DNA of 27,750 nt from Paulinella micropora. Lineage: Eukaryota; Cercozoa; Imbricatea; Euglyphida; Paulinellidae. The notes beneath the pieces were generated by a model that saw nothing but the letters and a program-made list of their open reading frames with translations, ran no database searches and was not told the DNA's origin. The stretch is taken from the NCBI GenBank assembly GCA_019918135.1, contig WBZZ01002559.1:27501-55250 (forward strand), given 5' to 3'. Positions 24,816-27,750 of the stretch are shown piece by piece; position 1 is the stretch's first letter, and the number at the start of each line of letters is the position of its first letter. Position numbers and translations under genes: made by a program.

Positions 24816-27033
24816 TTGAAAAAACGACTGCTCGTATTTCTGCTAATTGGTTGGTTTGGTCTTGTAATATATTAAGTAAAGTTTTATTTTCTTTTTCTAA
24901 ATTAATCACCCTATCTCGGAAATGTCCGAGATTATCCGCCATGTGTTGAAAAGCACTGACTAATACAGGTATAAAGTCAGTATATGTTATGCCTTCAAGG
25001 TAGCCGTCTCCATCCTCTGCTTTCATTCCACTTTCAGATACGAATTCTGGAAAAATCTTTTTGACTTCGTCCGCAATAAATCCGTGGCCTTTTTTTTCTT
25101 TCTTTTCATCTGATTTCCAATAATACGAACAGCAGTTTATTTTTGTTAGTTTCTCGCAACAATCCCCGCAGTCTAATGTTTTAATATCCGATTTTAGCCT
25201 CCTGTCCGAGGAGTTTGTCCAAGCACCATTTAGCGGAATATAATTATAACTACCTGACGGCTCACCAGTAGTAGAGTTTGAAGTAGTCCAAGCATGAAGC
25301 AAACCAGTTGAAGAAACAATTACACCATAATTCGTATATCCTCCCGATTTAAAAAATAGTTGCGGGTCATTAGTAGAAGCGGGTCTTTTTCGTATTAATA
25401 AATTACCGCTGGATGCTGTTGGTAAAACTAACTCTCCCGACGTATTAATATTAATCGCCTCAGTGTAAGATATATTGTTTCCAACCGCTGTTCCTGAATT
25501 ATAATAAAAAGCGAGTTTTCCACCTTTTTGAATTAGAAAGTTTGAACCGCTGTGGCTTGATTTCCAGTTCGTGCCATCAAAATAAGCATCAAAACTTAAA
25601 TTGACATTGTCGTGTGCCCAATTCAATAATTGAAATGTTGGATAAGCATCCGCCGTTGTTATTGCTTGTAAGTGTGCCCCTGCGACATTACTCGCCGTTC
25701 CGTATATTTCTAAACCACCTGTCGCTCCTACTCCTTTCGTTGAGTTGCCTATGATTATCGGCTTACCTAGTGCTGTTGTTATTTTATCGCTCGTTGTTAA
25801 TGTTGTTGTTGATACACCCGCACTAGCCGTTATCAATCCCTTCGTCCATAATGTTCCGTTTGCTCCGTTTAATGACATTAACAATTGTTCTGACGAGTTC
25901 TCCCATATAAATCCGTCGGTTGAAGCATTACTTACCCTAAATCTAACAGCAAAAGAAGTGAAATCATTGCCTGCAACCGCAGACCCTCCCGCTAGACTTC
26001 TGGTATTTGTGGCTCCTCCATTTGAAGCCATATAAATACCATAACTGGTGTTGCCAGTGTCCCACAAAAATATTCCTCTTGTATTACCTCCATTAGTATT
26101 TCCTTGTATAACTATGCTAGAACCTCCGGTTGCTGTTAATAATCCGCTTGCGGTTAGTGTCATTGTTGATATACCCGCATTTGCCGTTATTAATCCACTC
26201 GCGGTTGCGGTTGTTGTTGATATACCCGCGGTTGAAGTAATTGTTGTTCCTGTTATTGTTCCGCCACTCGTTATGTTGTTTGAATTCATATCCAAAGCAC
26301 CATAAAACCGCATACCGCCAGCATTGTTAAAACGGACGATATCAGACGAAGCGGATTTATTATCCAAAAGTTTTGAAATATAAAGTCCCGCCCCTTTTAC
26401 ATCAGATGCTACATTCGTAAATACATAACCTCTTTGGTTCGTGGTTCCACTTGAAGCAGTATTTAGAGTAAATAAGAAATACTGATAATCACCAGTCGTC
26501 TGTGAAAAGAATATGTCTCCTCCATTTTGGTTTAATATCCTCGCCCCATTATATGTTATATTTCCACCATTAATGATATCCACATTATTGAAATCGGCTT
26601 GGCTTAACAAATTTAGTGCCCTTACATCATTTCTACTTCCATTAAATATTTTAATTCCTGTTATTGTTTGGTCTCCTGTTAGTTTTACATTTTGTCCGTC
26701 CAATGTGTCCGCATATCCTTTTGTTGCTCCGTCCGTTGATAATGTCGGAGTTCCAAGGTTCGCTATTTTGCTACTATTACAATCTAACCCCGAAGCATTT
26801 ACCCAACCGACGATTGTCCCATCAATAATAAAACTTATTTTTTTCGCAGAAATTTCAAAGTTGTAATATGTTGCTGTTTTCATATCCAAACTAGCAATTG
26901 ACCCGATATTGGCTGTGGAGTTAAAAACCACGAATGTGCCCTTTGTTGTAGCATTTATTGAATTTCCCGTTATTTCAACACCACTGCTATATGTCTTAAT
27001 TCCTGCTATGGTTTGGTTTCCTGTTAGTTTCAC
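24802..27033 (-). CDS. Tail-fibre-like protein with S74 self-cleaving chaperone domain (intact part)
   Basis: The intact frame codes 743 residues. The N-terminal part repeats KLTGDQTIAGIK-type units, then long T/S/G/N-rich beta-repeat sequence typical of trimeric fibres. Near the end, NSSDRRLKSDIK marks the Peptidase_S74 intramolecular chaperone: S609 and K614 (five apart) form the expected cleavage dyad. The 135-residue domain with GHGFIADEVKKIFPEFV and a terminal coiled coil would fold the trimer and be released. Cysteine-rich CGDCCEKLTKINCC within the domain is unusual. The likely role is host attachment. The Met at 27033 is probably internal, because homologous sequence continues upstream with frameshifts. 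Confidence 0.78.
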   Translation of the reverse strand: MKLTGNQTIAGIKTYSSGVEITGNSINATTKGTFVVFNSTANIGSIASLDMKTATYYNFEISAKKISFIIDGTIVGWVNASGLDCNSSKIANLGTPTLSTDGATKGYADTLDGQNVKLTGDQTITGIKIFNGSRNDVRALNLLSQADFNNVDIINGGNITYNGARILNQNGGDIFFSQTTGDYQYFLFTLNTASSGTTNQRGYVFTNVASDVKGAGLYISKLLDNKSASSDIVRFNNAGGMRFYGALDMNSNNITSGGTITGTTITSTAGISTTTATASGLITANAGISTMTLTASGLLTATGGSSIVIQGNTNGGNTRGIFLWDTGNTSYGIYMASNGGATNTRSLAGGSAVAGNDFTSFAVRFRVSNASTDGFIWENSSEQLLMSLNGANGTLWTKGLITASAGVSTTTLTTSDKITTALGKPIIIGNSTKGVGATGGLEIYGTASNVAGAHLQAITTADAYPTFQLLNWAHDNVNLSFDAYFDGTNWKSSHSGSNFLIQKGGKLAFYYNSGTAVGNNISYTEAININTSGELVLPTASSGNLLIRKRPASTNDPQLFFKSGGYTNYGVIVSSTGLLHAWTTSNSTTGEPSGSYNYIPLNGAWTNSSDRRLKSDIKTLDCGDCCEKLTKINCCSYYWKSDEKKEKKGHGFIADEVKKIFPEFVSESGMKAEDGDGYLEGITYTDFIPVLVSAFQHMADNLGHFRDRVINLEKENKTLLNILQDQTNQLAEIRAVVFSNVQQ
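24913..24932. repeat. Variant palindrome in the fibre gene
   Basis: Arms ATCTCGGA and TCCGAGAT around AATG. It encodes part of DNLGHFRD in the chaperone domain's coiled coil. The arm is CTCGGA rather than CTCCGA, so the relationship to the other palindromes is looser. Confidence 0.7.
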
Positions 27034-27524
27034 ATTTTGCCCGTCTAATGTATCCGCATACCCTTTTGTCGCCCGTCTGTTGTTGCTGTTGGTGTGGCTA
27101 AGTTTGTAATTTTTCTATTGTTTAAAGATAGTGTCGTGCCCGTTGCTGTTGCTATTACATTATCCCCAGCATATAACTCTACATACGAACCAGTTATTTG
27201 TATCGGATAATAACTCGCAGTTGCTATTTTTGTGCCACAATCTCTCCTATATTTGTCGCCGTATCAAAGGCGATACCGATACCATCAAAAGCGGTTGGAG
27301 CAGTAGCACCTCGCACTTCTATTGTTGAAGTAAATTTTTTATTCCCTGCTATGGTTTGGTCTCCTGTTAGTTTAACGACTGCGGTATCAAGAGCCGAAAC
27401 ATCAATAACCATCAACAAGATTAACATTTGTTATACTTTGGCTTTTCATATCAATCCCCGCACTAGCATTTATTATGTTGCTGAATGTTTTGGTTCCTGC
27501 TATGGTTTGGTCTCCTGTTAGTTT
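26660..27524 (-). repeat. Fibre repeat units (KLTGDQTI-type)
   Basis: The shared segment GCTATGGTTTGGTCTCCTGT, or close variants, starts at 27499, 27348, 27005 and 26660. Spacings are 151, 343 and 345 bp; 345 is in frame, while 151 and 343 are off by +1 and -2. Confidence 0.85.
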
Positions 27525-27739
27525 GACGACTGCGGTATCAATAGCCGAAACATCAATACCATCAACCAAATTTACATTTGTTATTGAAAATCCACCCATA
27601 TTTAAACTGCCCGTCATAGCCGTTGTCCGTCCTTTGCTAGTTTCGTATCGGTATATGCTTTTGTTGAAGCATCGCCGTCATAGAATGGTGCGGGCAGTCC
27701 GCTGATTGCTGTTGTGCTGTTAAAATTTAAAAAAAACAT
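27034..27739 (-). pseudogene. Frameshifted 5' part of the fibre gene
   Basis: The minus-strand frame from an ATG at 27739 (MFFLNFNSTTAIS) leads into fibre-type sequence. It changes frame near 27626 (one base missing), 27406 (one base extra), 27228-27232 (one base missing in a T5 run) and 27070-27075 (one base missing). Between breaks the protein keeps fibre character (KLTGDQTIAG twice, NMGGFSITNVNLVDG). The frame is open to the window edge, so the true start may lie further out. Either assembly error or recent decay explains this. Confidence 0.7.
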
Positions 27740-27750
27740 TATTTGTTTAA

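Larger units (their letters stand above)
10640..27750. mobile_element. Polinton-like virus provirus (right end outside the window)
   Basis: From about 10,640 the composition turns strongly AT-rich and genes become closely spaced and intronless. The set of protein-primed PolB, double-jelly-roll major capsid, penton, adenain-type protease and packaging ATPase is the core of Polintons, adintoviruses, virophages and Polinton-like viruses. Replication genes read right and virion genes read left, meeting at 16,596-16,632. No integrase, tyrosine recombinase or helicase-primase is visible. The left border is placed only by composition; terminal repeats cannot be tested because the right end is absent. 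Confidence 0.88.

Noticed and set aside
25745..26305. Plus-strand hydrophobic V/P-rich frames
   Set aside because: Antisense of the T/S/G/N-rich fibre repeats; no start signals.
10640..27750. Search for an integrase, tyrosine recombinase, tRNA or helicase-primase in the provirus
   Set aside because: No frame shows the expected motifs; absence is reported only for this window because the right end is missing.

Overview
The window is eukaryotic nuclear DNA (about 1-10,620) running into an AT-rich, densely packed provirus of the Polinton-like / Preplasmiviricota type (about 10,640 to the right edge, where it is cut off). The host cannot be named from sequence alone: the spliced genes, Copia and LINE retroelements, a piggyBac transposon and long GA and TATC microsatellites would suit a marine protist, an alga or an invertebrate.

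Host part. Bases 1-90 encode the last 29 residues of a cullin. Fifteen bases past its stop codon sits a complete piggyBac element (110-2974) with 14-bp inverted termini, TTAA duplications on both sides, a three-exon transposase gene and intact catalytic aspartates. Next come Copia debris on the minus strand (3' LTR 3552-3774, reverse-transcriptase fragment 4121-4402, broken internal region to about 5760) and a separate plus-strand Copia LTR (5947-6193). From 7151 to 10421 there are exons of a minus-strand host gene of unknown function. One of its introns holds a 5'-truncated LINE (9337-9750) between two TATC microsatellites.

Provirus part. Two gene blocks converge on a 37-bp gap at 16,596-16,632. 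The plus-strand block looks like the replication module: two small basic zinc-finger proteins, a GIY-YIG nuclease with a zinc finger, a protein-primed family B DNA polymerase (1036 aa), and two small proteins sharing an ExoX-like C-terminal domain. The minus-strand block is the virion module. In transcription order it holds a tail-fibre-like protein with an S74 self-cleaving chaperone domain, a two-helix membrane protein, a 119-aa protein, a packaging ATPase, a small basic protein, a coiled-coil/proline-rich protein ending in an Ulp1/adenain-like maturation protease, the minor capsid (penton) protein, a 32-aa cysteine-rich microprotein, the double-jelly-roll major capsid protein and a 413-aa virion protein of a conserved viral family. 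No integrase or recombinase is visible, and the right end of the element is missing.

Most notable: short perfect or near-perfect palindromes (CTCCGAC..GTCGGAG and a variant) lie inside three unrelated viral reading frames; a TATA-like motif abuts the start codon of most viral genes; and the fibre gene carries four single-base frameshifts near the window edge, three of them supported by internal repeat spacing. A similar single-base slip in a host exon means base-level assembly errors must be considered.
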